NCBI GenBank assembly: GCA_964019155.1
Contig: OZ025239.1
Span: 104,094,298-104,158,297, forward strand
DNA length: 64,000 bases
Origin: Osedax fenrisi
Lineage: Eukaryota; Annelida; Polychaeta; Sabellida; Siboglinidae
Direction: 5' to 3'
The notes below the pieces were generated by a model. The model was given only the letters and a program-made list of their open reading frames with translations, searched no databases and was not told the origin of the DNA. Each line of letters starts with the position of its first letter. Within the stretch, counting starts at the first letter, position 1. Of the stretch, positions 1 to 12,069 are shown one piece after another. Made by a program: the position numbers and the translations under genes.

Positions 1-1187
1 TTTTCGAAATTAAAAAATTTGAATTTTAAAGTGCCTAACTTTCCTATGATAAATACAAAAACACACATCTTGTGTTATTATTATGTATGTTCCGCTAAGC
101 TATTGAGTTACACGTACCACGTGACACCTAGAGAACCACGTGACATGGTTACTGTAACGAACCACGTGGTATTGTAATACACAAAGAGGCGGTATAACTT
201 ACACATAACCTTATTATTAGAAAACAGGTGTAACATATTATAACCCGTATTATATTCACTTATTACGAAACCCTCCTAAGTATAGAAAGAATTCTCGTTA
301 TAATTACGTGTGTATGTACTATGATGTTTCAAATGTGTCGTGTTTTATCCTTTAGAATCTAAAGTTTCTATAGAATAACTTTCGTTATACAATTTAAAAT
401 TAGTCTAATGGGCAACTATAATGTCTTTGATTCCTATATCTTTGGTACTTTTATTACTGGATACATTCAAAATATTGAAGGAGTGTAACACTGTATCATT
501 TACTTTATATACAGTAATTGAGTAACTATTAGTTATTGTATAAGATACCAATAGAGGGAAGAAGGAACGTAGCGCATACCTTTAGTCAGGGACAACGACT
601 TGGGAACAAAGGAAAACTTGGGCCGTTCCCCTTATTTATTCAATAATTTATAGATCAGTTATTTACTGATATCGCTTTGTATCTTTTGTATATAGTTCAT
701 CGATAAGACTAATACTGTTTACATTAATGTGATCTTACCTCATGACCCGATTCCCTAGCATCACAGAAATGTGGCAGGTAATACAATGTAGGCTTACCAT
801 CACATCTCTTAACGTTCGTATTCGTATGTTTCCTCGCAATATTCTCATGACGAAGTCACATCAATAATATCAACCTCTATCCTCCAACATGTTCTAGTGC
901 TCGTGATAATAATACACCAATATCTCATGGTCTTTGTTTGAACCCTCCATACATCTAGGTCATAGACATAGAATTGTAGACACCTAATTCTAATGTCTAT
1001 GATCTAGGTTCATAATTCGCATGAATACTTACAATCATCCCCATTAGATTATATAGAAGAGGTATAATTATACCTCAAGAGTTAACTCTTCTCATATTTG
1101 GTTATTGTTATCCATTATTGTACTGTTATCATTCCAAACGCGTATATCTTTTGTATCTATCTATGACCTTCACTCTTTATACAACCA

Positions 1188-1233
1188 TAGATTTATAGTT
1201 TACTAAGTTTACTATGTAAACTATAAATCTATG
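1188..1233. repeat. hairpin built from a recurrent MITE end
   Basis: CATAGATTTATAGTTTAC is followed after a short loop by its reverse complement. The same end sequence borders the MITE copies at 17.2-17.6 kb and 22.3-22.8 kb, so this looks like a collapsed or solo end-to-end remnant of that family. Confidence 0.6.
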
Positions 1234-1711
1234 TCATCGATATAAAGAAAGTGGATAAGCAATTGACGCACGCAATGCATGTAAAAGATAGACACGTGAA
1301 TGACAATTTTATCGATAAATTAACAAAATGGTATCAGTGATTTTGATTGGATATTAGTCATATATTAAAACAGTAGGCTTTTCGTCGAAATAGATTAAAG
1401 TGACTTCTATCTATATCAATGGATTTAAATTATAAATATCAATAAAATCAATAAAATAGTATTATATCTTCAATTTAAATACACAAAATTACGAGGAATG
1501 TTGATATTATGTATTTTAAATATATAATTTTATTTTTAGTATAGATAGTACATACAAATTGGTAGTGATTATCAATATATATATATGATAAATACATATT
1601 ATTATAAATAAAAAGTAGTGGGCCAGATAGTGGGTTTCGACTGCAGCGCTCGTAGCGGATAGTGCCATACACTACAGTCAATTGCTTATCCACTTTCTTT
1701 ATATCGATGAT
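1234..1711. repeat. nested inverted-repeat element, ~33-bp arms
   Basis: The arms at 1234-1265 and 1678-1711 share ATCGATATAAAGAAAGTGG and continue through ATAAGCAATTGA in inverted orientation. The ~410 bp between them is AT-rich without a coding signal. This is probably a MITE inserted in the larger TIR element. Confidence 0.6.
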
Positions 1712-2180
1712 CTATGTATACAATGCACGGCGTGCGTCGCACGCACGACGAGTGCCTGGAATACGCCCGCCCAATCATGTGCATCAGTCACGCATGACCG
1801 CATTGTTCGTATACAATGGCTAAATATACAGCGGCCCAACGCTCAATTAACGGCACTTCCATATCAAGTCAATAATAAACCTTACAACCTTAACTCTCTC
1901 CTGTATACGATACATAACCCTAATATGAATACTTATCATGTATTTAACAGTTATGCGTGTGATTAATAACTTATATAACTATAATAATATATAATGGAAT
2001 GTCATCTTCTAATGTGTGAAATGAATGAACACCGTACATACCAGCATATCATAAATAATGTCTTGTTGATCAGTTATAAACAACGTATTCCAGGTATCAC
2101 GACTGTCAACATTGCTCGAGTTGTTATTTAACAATTTGTATATATGTCAAATCGAGTATTGTTCTATATAAAGTGATTAC

Positions 2181-2181
2181 T

Positions 2182-2233
<52 letters not shown>

Positions 2234-2234
2234 A
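2181..2234. repeat. (TA)n microsatellite
   Basis: Nearly pure alternating TA of about 50 bp, interrupted once by TG. Confidence 0.95.
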
Positions 2235-2468
2235 GTAGGTATGCATGTGAATAAATATGGATACATATATATTCAATTATTGTATATAAAGTAAATAAAA
2301 TATTTTAAATGTCTTCATTAATAAAAGTATATAATATTAAATATTAAATTTAATATTAAATAATATATGGTGTTTAACCACTGTGTGCGACGCACGGCGT
2401 GCGTGTGAGGGGCGTGTTCACACGGTAAATACCTGCGACAATCAATCAGCGTACACTTCGTACACTTA

Positions 2469-2862
2469 AGGTGCGTTTTTTGTAACGTACCACAGTCCCA
2501 CTTGTATGCTTATACCATCGATATAAAGAAAGCTTTCTTTATATCGATGGCTTATACATGTAAACTCAAGTGGGACCATGGTACTGTGGTATGTTATAAA
2601 AAAATACGAAATATCCCAACGTACAGGTGGGAATGTGGTACGTCGGTGCATTTTTTGTAACATACCAACGTACCACAGTACCACAGTACCACACTCCCAC
2701 AGTACCCCTTGAGTTAAATCCGCGGGAGTTTCAGATGGTTCATTGGAAACATCGATATAAATAAACCCTCCCTATAGGTATATATATCTATATCGAGGAT
2801 GGTACTGTGGTACTGTGGTACATGGGTACTGCAGTACTGTGGTACGTTACAAAAACGCACCC
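2469..2862. mobile_element. MITE, ~394 bp, flanked by TTA (PIF/Harbinger-like)
   Basis: The left end AGGTGCGTTTTTTGTAACGT and the right end are inverted copies (~30 bp arms, both running into ACCACAGT). TTA lies on each side (2466-2468 and 2863-2865), which fits the 3-bp TWA target duplication typical of PIF/Harbinger elements. Inside are repeated GTACCACAGTACC blocks and a perfect 36-bp palindrome. There is no transposase. Superfamily assignment rests only on TSD size. Confidence 0.65.
2515..2550. repeat. perfect 36-bp palindrome
   Basis: CCATCGATATAAAGAAAG is followed immediately by its exact reverse complement, centred on AAGCTT. It shares the ATCGATATAAAGAAAG core with the arms of the element at 1234-1711, which suggests tail-to-tail joining of two copies of that end. 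Confidence 0.85.
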
Positions 2863-3134
2863 TTAGTTATACTACTCACAAATAACTTGTGGTCGTAGAT
2901 TATAGTCTATGACGTAATATATGTTGTATAATACCACGTGGTGCGTTACAGTTACCATGTCACGTGTTTCTCTATGTGTCACGTGGTACGTGTAATTCAA
3001 TAGCTGAGTGGAACATATACATAATAATAACACAAGATGTGTGTTTTTGTATTTATCATAGGAAAGTTAGGCACTTTAAAATTCAAATTTTTTAATTTCG
3101 AAAAATTAATTTCTTAAATCGCTAATTGATTAGT

Positions 3135-3141
3135 TATAAAT
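3135..3141 (+). promoter_or_regulatory. possible TATA box of the tandem-BAF gene
   Basis: TTATAAATG lies about 170 bp upstream of the ATG and 30 bp beyond the end of the TIR element. Position and sequence are plausible, but AT-rich DNA makes chance matches common. Confidence 0.3.
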
Positions 3142-3307
3142 GTTTGCTCACCGACGTTGCAAATGAAACGTTACACTATTAATTAAAACAACAACAGTCG
3201 AGACCAACAGACTTGTTTAGGTACCAAAGCTAGACCAAAGCTAAAACAAAGCAGAAACAACAAATCAAGGACAAAGCAAAGACACAGAAAAGACTCCAAC
3301 GATCAAC

Positions 3308-3982
3308 ATGGTTAAAGCTATCCCAACAACTAAGAAAATGTTATGCCTGAGGAGACAAACCTCTTTCAAAAGATTCTGCGTCGAGTCGGTCGCAGGAATA
3401 GGCCGAGTGTTAGGCTGTCGTCTGCGCAAGCGTAATATCAGTACGGCTCACAAACTCTACAAGAGGACGCAGTGCATGAACGAGTGTCAGTTCATCAAGT
3501 GGTTTCAGTGCAGCACCAAAGCTAACGTCAGACAAGCCGGCATGGCTTACAAGACACTTCACGGTAGTCTCGGCAAACTAACGGCCAACAAGAACGGCGG
3601 TCGCAAGCACGTCGCCAAGGGTAAACGACAGAAGAGAACAAGTAAATATAGCGGTGCGGTGTTAAGAGCCAGCGACATCTCCAGAGTGACCGGAAAGATC
3701 GCTTGCTACCAGACCAGATGTACTAAAGGTAGGGTGGACATACAGAAGGTCGCCGGCATAGGAAACATCCTCGGCTGCAGACTGCGGCAACTCGGAATCA
3801 AGACGGCTAAACAACTTCAGACTAAGACGAAATGTCTGTCGGTGTGCGAGTTTAAAGTGTGGATGTGCAAACAGGTCGGTGCGAATCCGTTCCAGTCGAG
3901 TCTAGCCTACACCTGTTTACACGAATGCGCTCCAAAGAAACTTTTGAAAGAGAAACTTTGTTCTAGGACAACTAAATGTTAA
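3308..3982 (+). CDS. tandem BAF-domain protein (two barrier-to-autointegration-factor domains)
   Basis: The 224-residue intronless ORF contains two copies of the BAF fold, at about residues 25-87 and 144-207. Each begins with the helix-hairpin-helix signature VAGIG-x2-LGCRL (28-39 and 148-159) and continues with the family's C-terminal helices (K/V-W and GAN or KAN near the -x-QS/QA-x3-Y region). Canonical BAF (BANF1) is a single ~89-residue domain that dimerises, binds double-stranded DNA through the hairpin, and recruits LEM-domain and lamin proteins at the nuclear envelope. Here a basic linker (about 89-115, rich in K/R) could serve as a nuclear localisation or extra DNA-binding segment. 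Both domains are unusually Cys-rich. The ATG follows an A-rich 5' region with CAACATGG context. An AATAAA overlaps the TAA stop (3981-3986). Domain assignment is by recognition of sequence pattern; the cellular role is inferred. Confidence 0.8.
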   Translation: MVKAIPTTKKMLCLRRQTSFKRFCVESVAGIGRVLGCRLRKRNISTAHKLYKRTQCMNECQFIKWFQCSTKANVRQAGMAYKTLHGSLGKLTANKNGGRKHVAKGKRQKRTSKYSGAVLRASDISRVTGKIACYQTRCTKGRVDIQKVAGIGNILGCRLRQLGIKTAKQLQTKTKCLSVCEFKVWMCKQVGANPFQSSLAYTCLHECAPKKLLKEKLCSRTTKC

Positions 3983-3986
3983 TAAA
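3981..3986 (+). terminator. polyadenylation signal AATAAA overlapping the stop codon
   Basis: The hexamer shares two bases with the TAA stop of the tandem-BAF ORF. This implies a very short 3' UTR, if it is used. Confidence 0.4.
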
Positions 3987-4020
3987 TTTGTAAATTCAAA
4001 ATGATTTCGTACTTTTCAAT

Positions 4021-4021
<1 letters not shown>

Positions 4022-4053
<32 letters not shown>
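4022..4053. repeat. (TA)n microsatellite
   Basis: Short TA run directly abutting the CTA array. Confidence 0.9.
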
Positions 4054-5145
<1,092 letters not shown>

Positions 5146-5298
5146 CTAATGAGTATTAATAGTTTAATATAATGTGTATATATTATCTAGTTGGTACAGT
5201 TTATACTCGGTTTAAAATATAAATATACATTCAAACAAATATAATATCACTGAATAATAATACAATCTTGAGGTACAATAATGTTGATGAGCGTGCGA

Positions 5299-5306
5299 TA
5301 TAAAAG
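5299..5306 (+). promoter_or_regulatory. TATA box of the GPCR gene
   Basis: TATAAAAG lies 59 bp before the ATG at 5365, a good spacing for a transcription start near 5330. It matches the TATA consensus better than most of the surrounding AT-rich DNA. Confidence 0.55.
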
Positions 5307-5364
5307 TATTTAAACAACTATTATTGGTAGTACGGTTATTCATATCCGAACGTTAATATTCGCC

Positions 5365-6438
5365 ATGTACATCCATCAAGCTCAGCCTCTCAATCGATCA
5401 CTAGCTATGATGACAAATACGGGAATGCACATGCACAAGGGTATCGACCCGATGGTTCCCCTGGCGTGTGACGCCGCGCTGATGTTTATATCCGTACTGG
5501 GCTTGCTAGGAAACGCGGTTGCCATGGTGATATTCGCGACCACGCCCAAGATAAGAGCCTCCTGCCGGTACGTGCTGCTCATCAATCAGTGTCTGTTGGA
5601 CATGTTAGTAGCCGTGTTCATGTTGACCTACTTCGCTACTCGATATCGTATCACGTGGACCCAAATGACGGGTACCCTGGACAACCTGTTATGCCACCTG
5701 GTGTACAGTAAGATCAACATAGCAATGGCCACCTGCGCTTCGGCCTACAATCTGGTCCTACTGTCCATAAACATCATGTCCGGTATAGTGTGGCCGTCTT
5801 CCGATAAGGGAGGTGAGTCGAGATCTCGTCTGACCACGTGGGCTGCTGTTCTAGTATGGCCGCTAGGGGCGATGCTAATGCTTCCGTTCTCCATCGTGGT
5901 CACCGGCCTATCCGACAGCGGGGCGTGCGAGGTTTGGGCCAACTACTCGACGCGCGCCAACATGATATTCGCGTGCGTCGCTTTCAACTTATCGTTCTTC
6001 CTGGTGCCGGTATCCGTGATGTTGGCCTGTTTCGCGGCGATATACGCCCGCCTCTCCTCGTCGCGCGTTTTACGTAAGAAGCACGACCTCAACGAAGTGC
6101 GGGTGTTCCTCACCCTGGTGTTCATATTCTTCTTCTGCAACATATCGCGGTGCGTGGCTTCCATGGCTGACCGCATGCTCGGATTGCAGCTGCACGGCTT
6201 GCCGATATTCTGCATCAGTCTGTTGATGATTCACTCGAACTGTGTGCTTAAGACGGCCGTGTACGCGCTTCAGTTCGACGAGTACAACGCCACGCTGGCC
6301 TGCCATTGGTCGACAGTGACCCGGGCGGTGTTGCGGGTAACACGACGGGGCGGGTACGATGTCCGTCAGATGGGAGATGCTGAGACCGCGGGAGATGAGG
6401 AAGCTGCGGTGATAGTCGACGAGGCTTTTACGCCGTGA
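5365..6438 (+). CDS. divergent rhodopsin-type (class A) G-protein-coupled receptor
   Basis: The intronless 357-residue protein has seven hydrophobic helices at about 34-58, 68-92, 111-138, 156-179, 198-227, 245-268 and 279-301. Class A landmarks are present: Asn50 in GNAVAM (1.50), Asp79 in LINQCLLD (2.50), Trp98 in the first extracellular loop, Cys110 pairing with Cys188, a Trp165 region in helix 4 and Pro215 in helix 5. Three activation motifs are missing. DRY is replaced by a SINIMSG stretch (134-140). The CWxP motif is replaced by FCNIS (257-261). NPxxY is replaced by KTAVY (296-300). The N-terminus has no clear signal peptide, and the tail is acidic. Such receptors often belong to lineage-specific orphan clades; ligand and coupling cannot be told. 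GC is much higher than the flanks, which supports a selected gene. A TATA box lies just upstream. Confidence 0.8.
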   Translation: MYIHQAQPLNRSLAMMTNTGMHMHKGIDPMVPLACDAALMFISVLGLLGNAVAMVIFATTPKIRASCRYVLLINQCLLDMLVAVFMLTYFATRYRITWTQMTGTLDNLLCHLVYSKINIAMATCASAYNLVLLSINIMSGIVWPSSDKGGESRSRLTTWAAVLVWPLGAMLMLPFSIVVTGLSDSGACEVWANYSTRANMIFACVAFNLSFFLVPVSVMLACFAAIYARLSSSRVLRKKHDLNEVRVFLTLVFIFFFCNISRCVASMADRMLGLQLHGLPIFCISLLMIHSNCVLKTAVYALQFDEYNATLACHWSTVTRAVLRVTRRGGYDVRQMGDAETAGDEEAAVIVDEAFTP

Positions 6439-7316
6439 TGTTGACACTCACTTTGACACGTTGACACTATATGTGACACGTCGTATTAGTATTATTTGTG
6501 TTAATATATTTATCTATATATATATATATTGAACTATGGATATGGACCCCGCCCATGTATATATATAATCCACCCGTCGCTATTAGTTGTATTCCGTTAA
6601 TTCGGAAATACCGCCACCCTCACCACCCCCGCCATACATCACAATACGCTCGTAACACTGCAGTAACACCTATCAGTGATGTCATCGTCGTCATCACTAG
6701 TGCTACGCATACGTGAACATGCCATCAGTGTAAACGCACGCGCGCTCAGTAGCACTTCCTGATAGTGACGACGCGGCACGTGACAACCATTACCCGCCCC
6801 GCCAGTAGAACACCCTATATCGAGGGGTAATTGAGTCTGTCGAGACCCCGTACCCAGTACCGGAACAACCGACCACCAGTGATTCTAACAATAACTCTCC
6901 GCATATAGAACTAGTATTATTTATGCGCTATTACATCGATATTGTTGTTGTGATTACGTAATCATCGAATAAGCGTTACGCAACGATTTCTATTTATTTA
7001 ATTATATAATATTGTACAGTTTTACTCTAATATCTATAATGTTAACAACATATAATTGGATATCGATTATATATATATATATACAATGTACAATATTATA
7101 TATCTTAGTAAATAATTGTATAATGCATGTGTACTGTTTAGACATTATTACAAATTGTAATTAACCTATTATGTATAAGAATATTACATTATATTTATTT
7201 AAAGTTTTAGTTTTCATAAAGATCTGTTCATGTCGTAGAGCTAGAGAGAATGCTACTCTCTATCTCTACTATTCATATTGTACATCCATCTATATTACTG
7301 CATACGAACCTATATT

Positions 7317-7348
<32 letters not shown>

Positions 7349-8349
7349 ACCTATTCATTTCTTACACATATAGGTTGTTATGTTTTAATGAAAGCAATGG
7401 TATGCGATACATTGTTCATTGTTATCTATTATTTGTATCCGTTATGTTTACATTTGATTGTGGACATATTCTTGTAAATAATAAAACTATTCATATTTGT
7501 AATTACGTTTATTATTCTCTTATATCATTACATAACTTTAAGAAATTAGATTAATAATAATTAATAAAATAGTATATAGATCAAAAAGTGAAAATTACAA
7601 AAGGACACACCATAAATCTATTTATAGATTGTGGTGTAATATATCTAGCGTAATTTATGTAAAAAAAACAATGAATTACCAAGTATGATTTAATACCACC
7701 ACAATCACCACGGTCTCCATCACACTGTGTACATCCGTGTCTATTACGTGCACGATGACATAGCAAATAGTAGCTAATGATGTAGAGGTCATATATGAAG
7801 CAAGGTCACTTCTATTACCTAACACTATATTCTGAATGAAACGATATCCGGCCTTCGAATATAACAATAGATGGGCTACTTAATAATAAGTCAATATCAA
7901 ACTAAATAAAATATTATAGACACACCTGTATAATTAAATAATAAACAAAAAAACCTTCAAAGTCTACTAGAGTTAACTCTCGGTATTTACCCTTATTTCT
8001 ACTAGTATTTACACGACTATTATATCACTATTATAGGGAATTAGGTATAGATGAAAGAAGGTGTTACAATAAAAACAAGTTATCACCATATTACTTATAC
8101 CTATGTATTATTACAAATTAGAGGATATATAATACATTTATTTATAAATTAAATAAATAATTAAAATAGCGAGGACATCTATTCGAATAAATGAATTTCA
8201 TGTTCAGATCATTTATGTATATAATGTTATATAGATATATCTATAAATATATATATTTTTGATTATATATAATCTAAATATTGTTTGTAAATATTAAATA
8301 AAATATAAATGAGATAAGCTAATAGGTACCGACAACATATCACTGTATA
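6439..8349. other. intergenic, no gene seen
   Basis: The stretch 6600-6860 is GC-richer (CCGCCACCC, CACGTG, CGACGCGG and similar), without a sustained reading frame. It could be the 3' UTR or a regulatory segment of the GPCR gene, or a promoter. From 6900 to 8349 the DNA is AT-rich with a TA run near 7321-7348. No splice-bounded exon was recognised. Confidence 0.5.
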
Positions 8350-9233
8350 GTGGAAAGTGAACACCTAATACGTGGGACACTTTAACAATACATGGTCTTA
8401 ACATTTTATGACTCAATATTGTATTCAAAAATTACAATATTTTAATATTATATGATTATAGATATTATTGTGATTTTACAATTTTATTTAATCTTTTTAT
8501 TCAATAGATAATGGGGGTGTCCGTATTCGGTACACATGTCCGAATACGGACACCTGTGTTATAATACGAACACCACATATACCACTAGATAAACTATATA
8601 TTATTAATGAACCAGTCAGATAAATTACAATTACATTATTTATAATTAATTTTATGAATAATTTAATATAATAATTTATTTATTTTTATTATTTTTTTAA
8701 TTAATAATACAATATAAGTATCTTAATAATATTTTTAGATTTAGCTTTATTGGTGGTATTAATATTACCTATAACGTACGCGATTTTATGAAAATCAGAA
8801 TAGTTCACACGCTGAGCGCTGATTGATTTATGTATCACATCTGGAGTGTCCGTATTAGGGACTTATATGATCTCTAGATATATGCTTATAACTTAATTAA
8901 TATTTGATAATAAATATAGCAATTATGTATATAATATTTAGAATGCTTTAGTTTTTAATAATATATTGTTGTTTTATATCGATACATTTGTATATTCATG
9001 AGACGGTTTTAAGTTGACATTTATTTTCATACATTTAAAAACTTACGAACAAAATCAATTTATTGATATATCAGATTTACATTACATAATAAAAAAATAA
9101 AAATACTTATTAAGACTATTTATATAATTATGAATATTTTATTCATTTAACAGTTGTGTATGATATGTGTATAAGTGTGTATTATTTATGGTTTCTGAGA
9201 TACCGAGAGTGTCCGTATTTGGTTACTTTCCCC
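8350..9233. mobile_element. TA-flanked MITE, copy A (Tc1/mariner-like termini)
   Basis: The left end GTGGAAAGTGAACACCTAAT and the right end ATTTGGTTACTTTCCCC are degenerate inverted repeats of GGGGAAAGTAACC. TA dinucleotides flank both sides. Inside, GGTGTCCGTATTCGG and its complement form a strong hairpin near 8514-8553, and GTGTCCGTATTAGG recurs. Two truncated relatives lie at 14.76-15.72 kb and 57.48-58.22 kb, and all readable outer ends abut TA. There is no transposase ORF. Tc1/mariner assignment is inferred from the TA flank. Confidence 0.65.
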
Positions 9234-9529
9234 TACTAACAATACAAATAGTACTGATATTTATAATATAAATATGAGCTTAATAAAATAAAGAATTAAT
9301 TCATATATTATGTTCTTTATTTAATAAATAATTCAATGAAGGTGAGTTTTTTTCAGTGAGTGTTTCCTGATTTTTCTTAAATTGCTAAAGTTATACCTTT
9401 AAAAATGGTAATTAGATAATTTAAGGCCAATATTACTACTCCCTCAATTCTCAAACATGTATGAAAAGTAATTTAAAATAATACTTCTTTGTTTAAAATG
9501 TAAATTATTTAAAAATTGTGAATGAAAAT
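9234..9529. other. spacer without gene
   Basis: AT-rich sequence between the MITE and the LINE fragment; no feature recognised. Confidence 0.5.
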
Positions 9530-9746
9530 CAATTTGCGTTCAGACAAAATTATTCAACAGAAGATGCATTACATCACTTATCAGAAACTGTATGTGATGA
9601 ATTAGAAAATAATAATGATTGTGCAATTATATCATTTGATCTAAAAAAGGCTTTAATACTTTAGAGCATACTATAGTATGTATGCCATATATATATTGAT
9701 AAATAAATTAGATAATATTGGTAGGTTAATTAAGACCTATTAGAGG

Positions 9747-9786
9747 TTAACCTAAATTTGCGTAGATCTAGGCAAATTTAGGTTAA
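9747..9786. repeat. perfect hairpin, 15-bp arms and 10-nt loop
   Basis: TTAACCTAAATTTGC pairs with GCAAATTTAGGTTAA around GTAGATCTAG. It lies inside the LINE remnant, just left of the foldback element, and may be a miniature insertion of its own. Confidence 0.7.
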
Positions 9787-9799
9787 AGAACTTGATTTC

Positions 9800-10123
9800 C
9801 CCAGCAAACAGTAAGAGCAGCATAACAGCAAATGCTAGAGCCTAAAATGTTTACATTGTGCTATTAAATGTCTATTATGCTGCTATTAATTTGTAATGAT
9901 ATTATGCTGCTATTAATTTTAAATGTCTATTATACTGCTATTATTATAATAGCAGCATAATAGACATTTAAAATTAATAGCAGCATAATATCAGCATAAC
10001 AGCAGCATAATATCATTACAAATTAATAGCAGCATAATAGACATTTAATAGCAGCATAATAGCACAATGTAAACATTTGAGGCTCTAGCATTTGCTGTTA
10101 TGCTGCTATTACTGTTTGCTGGG
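9800..10123. mobile_element. foldback MITE inserted in the LINE
   Basis: The two arms, about 150 bp each, are nearly exact inverted copies from CCAGCAAACAGTA to TACTGTTTGCTGG, leaving almost no loop (centre near 9945). The arms are made of repeated GCAGCATAATAG units. The whole 320 bp would fold into a long hairpin. No TSD was evident. Confidence 0.85.
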
Positions 10124-11727
10124 TTCTATTAACTAGTTATTTATCTAACAGCTGCCCCTAGGGGACAATATCTCTCAAACCAAATGGAGCTATTCAGATA
10201 TGGAACATATATTATTTAGTGTTACACAAGGATTAAGCCATTACTTTTTCTAATTCTGTATGTATGAATGATATAGGCCTAAATGAATAGGCCTAATATA
10301 CTGAAATATTCTAAACTCATCATTTTTGCAGATAATACATATTTAATTTTCAGTAGTAAATATTTTGATATTCTGCTAATATACTAATATACAATATAAC
10401 CTTTTTAGTTTAACTCACTGACCCTTTAGTATTACATTAATATTAAATGTTAAAAAAACCAAAGTTATGCTCTATAATATTCAAAATTCTAAATCGAACA
10501 AAATTAGAATTAAAAGTTAATAATGAAATGATAGAGCATGTGAATTATTTATCGTTCCTTGGTATATTAATTGATGATAAATGTAACTGGAATTATCATA
10601 TAAATTATATAAGAGCAAAACTAAGTAGATCAATTTCTATTATAAATAAAATAAAAAATAAACTACCTTTAAAAAATGGTATAGGTATAATACAAATATA
10701 TTATAGTATTTTTGAAAGTCATCTAAACTATTATTCATCTATTTGGGGTAGTACATTTTGTGTCTAATATTCAACCAATTATAATATAATATTGCAACAT
10801 AGGGTAATAACAAATTTGTTTTTTTTCTTTTAATCTATATATATAAATATAATTTATACAAAATTTAATCTCTTAAAATTTAAAGATATTATACAAATTA
10901 ATATCTTAAAATATATAAATAGATCTTTAACTATAATTTTACAATATATTTTTACACAAAATTCAAATATTTATAAGCCTTTATCTAATAAATTTATTTA
11001 CCCAAAATAAGAACATATAGAAAATATTGTTGCCTTTCTAACAAAACTCCTGAGATATGGAATGCATTACCAGCTTCTTTTCACAAATTAATGAATAAAA
11101 AAACTTCAAAAAAAAATTCAATAATTAGTATTAGTTAATTTCGTTGTTGTGTTTAGTTTATTTATATATATTTACATATGGTATGCATTTTTGTCATTTG
11201 TTATATATTATTCATATTTTAATATAAATTTTATTTTGTATCTAATTGATAGATTACTTCTCCTTGATAAAAATGTAAGAATATAGGCCTACATATATAG
11301 CCTACTTAACTAATCAAATTTACCAATCACATCAATTTACTAATGAATGTAAAGTTCTAATAATATATAAAATTAATATTTAAAAAAAATACTTCTCTTG
11401 TTTTTTTTTACATTTTTTATTTGTTATACTTGTAATGTTGTTAATCAATTTGAGTGGGAAATACCTAGTCAAGATTTTCTTTTGTGTGTGTTTACACTCT
11501 ATCTGATTCTGATATATATAGTAGGATAGAATTTGCAAATATGTATTCTTTTTTACGAAATATTAGATGACTTAGCTCTATCTCAACTTTATTTATAACA
11601 TCTAAGGTAGTGCATATATTTAATTAAATATAGCCTTCATTAAAAAAATCAGTTTGATTTACAACTTTCATTAACAGATTTCATTAACATAAATAACATA
11701 GGTAATTGTTATGCACTACAGTAACGT

Positions 11728-11845
11728 GTCTTTGTAACCTATTACCCGATTAACTACTTTGTAACCTATTACCTCATTAACTACTTTGTAACTTATTACC
11801 TCATTAACTACTTTGTAACCTATTACCCTCATTAACCACTAACAA
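11728..11845. repeat. ~27-bp minisatellite, four copies
   Basis: CTTTGTAACCTATTACC plus CATTAACTA is repeated four times with small changes. Confidence 0.85.
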
Positions 11846-12069
11846 ACAAATGTGTCCGCGATATATAAAATATACATATATTGTACAGTTGTACGAATCT
11901 CTATATATCTATACTTGTAACCTATATTATAAATCTATGGTAATAACATATTAACTTAATAAATAATTATTCAAAATAGTGCAATTTACTGATCATTATA
12001 AGGTAAATATACTAAATTGTATATTAATATACTATAGTATTATACAATACTTGAATATATCAGTTGCTA

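Larger units (their letters stand above)
1..3107. mobile_element. large DNA element with ~178-bp terminal inverted repeats (5' side cut by window)
   Basis: The first ~178 bases reappear in reverse complement at about 2930-3107, with only scattered differences; both arms carry CACGTG-type motifs and ACACATCTTGTG. The match runs to base 1, so the true outer end may lie outside the window. The ~2.75 kb between the arms holds no transposase-like ORF, only AT-rich DNA, a (TA)n run and nested palindromic elements, so the unit looks non-autonomous. The superfamily is not identifiable because the target-site duplication (TSD) cannot be read. Confidence 0.75.
9530..11500 (+). pseudogene. decayed non-LTR retrotransposon (CR1/Jockey-type LINE), RT and 3' part
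   Basis: The translation near 9530-9660 gives a reverse-transcriptase block of the type QFAFRQNYSTEDALHHL followed by an SFDLKKAF-like motif A. After an interruption, blocks at 10160-10290 and 10447-10767 give the RT thumb and C-terminal part (YLSFLGILIDD, an INYI helix, SHLNYYSSIWGS). The region 10850-11120 retains the tail pattern (LLKFKDIIQIN-like, EIWNALP). Several frameshifts and stops separate these blocks, so the copy is dead. A foldback element has inserted at 9800-10123. The 5' end and endonuclease domain are absent. The family is recognised from RT motifs only. Confidence 0.75.

Noticed and set aside
5838..6447. Alternative frames on both strands in the GPCR region
   Set aside because: Shadows of the GPCR; no hydrophobic pattern or family motif.
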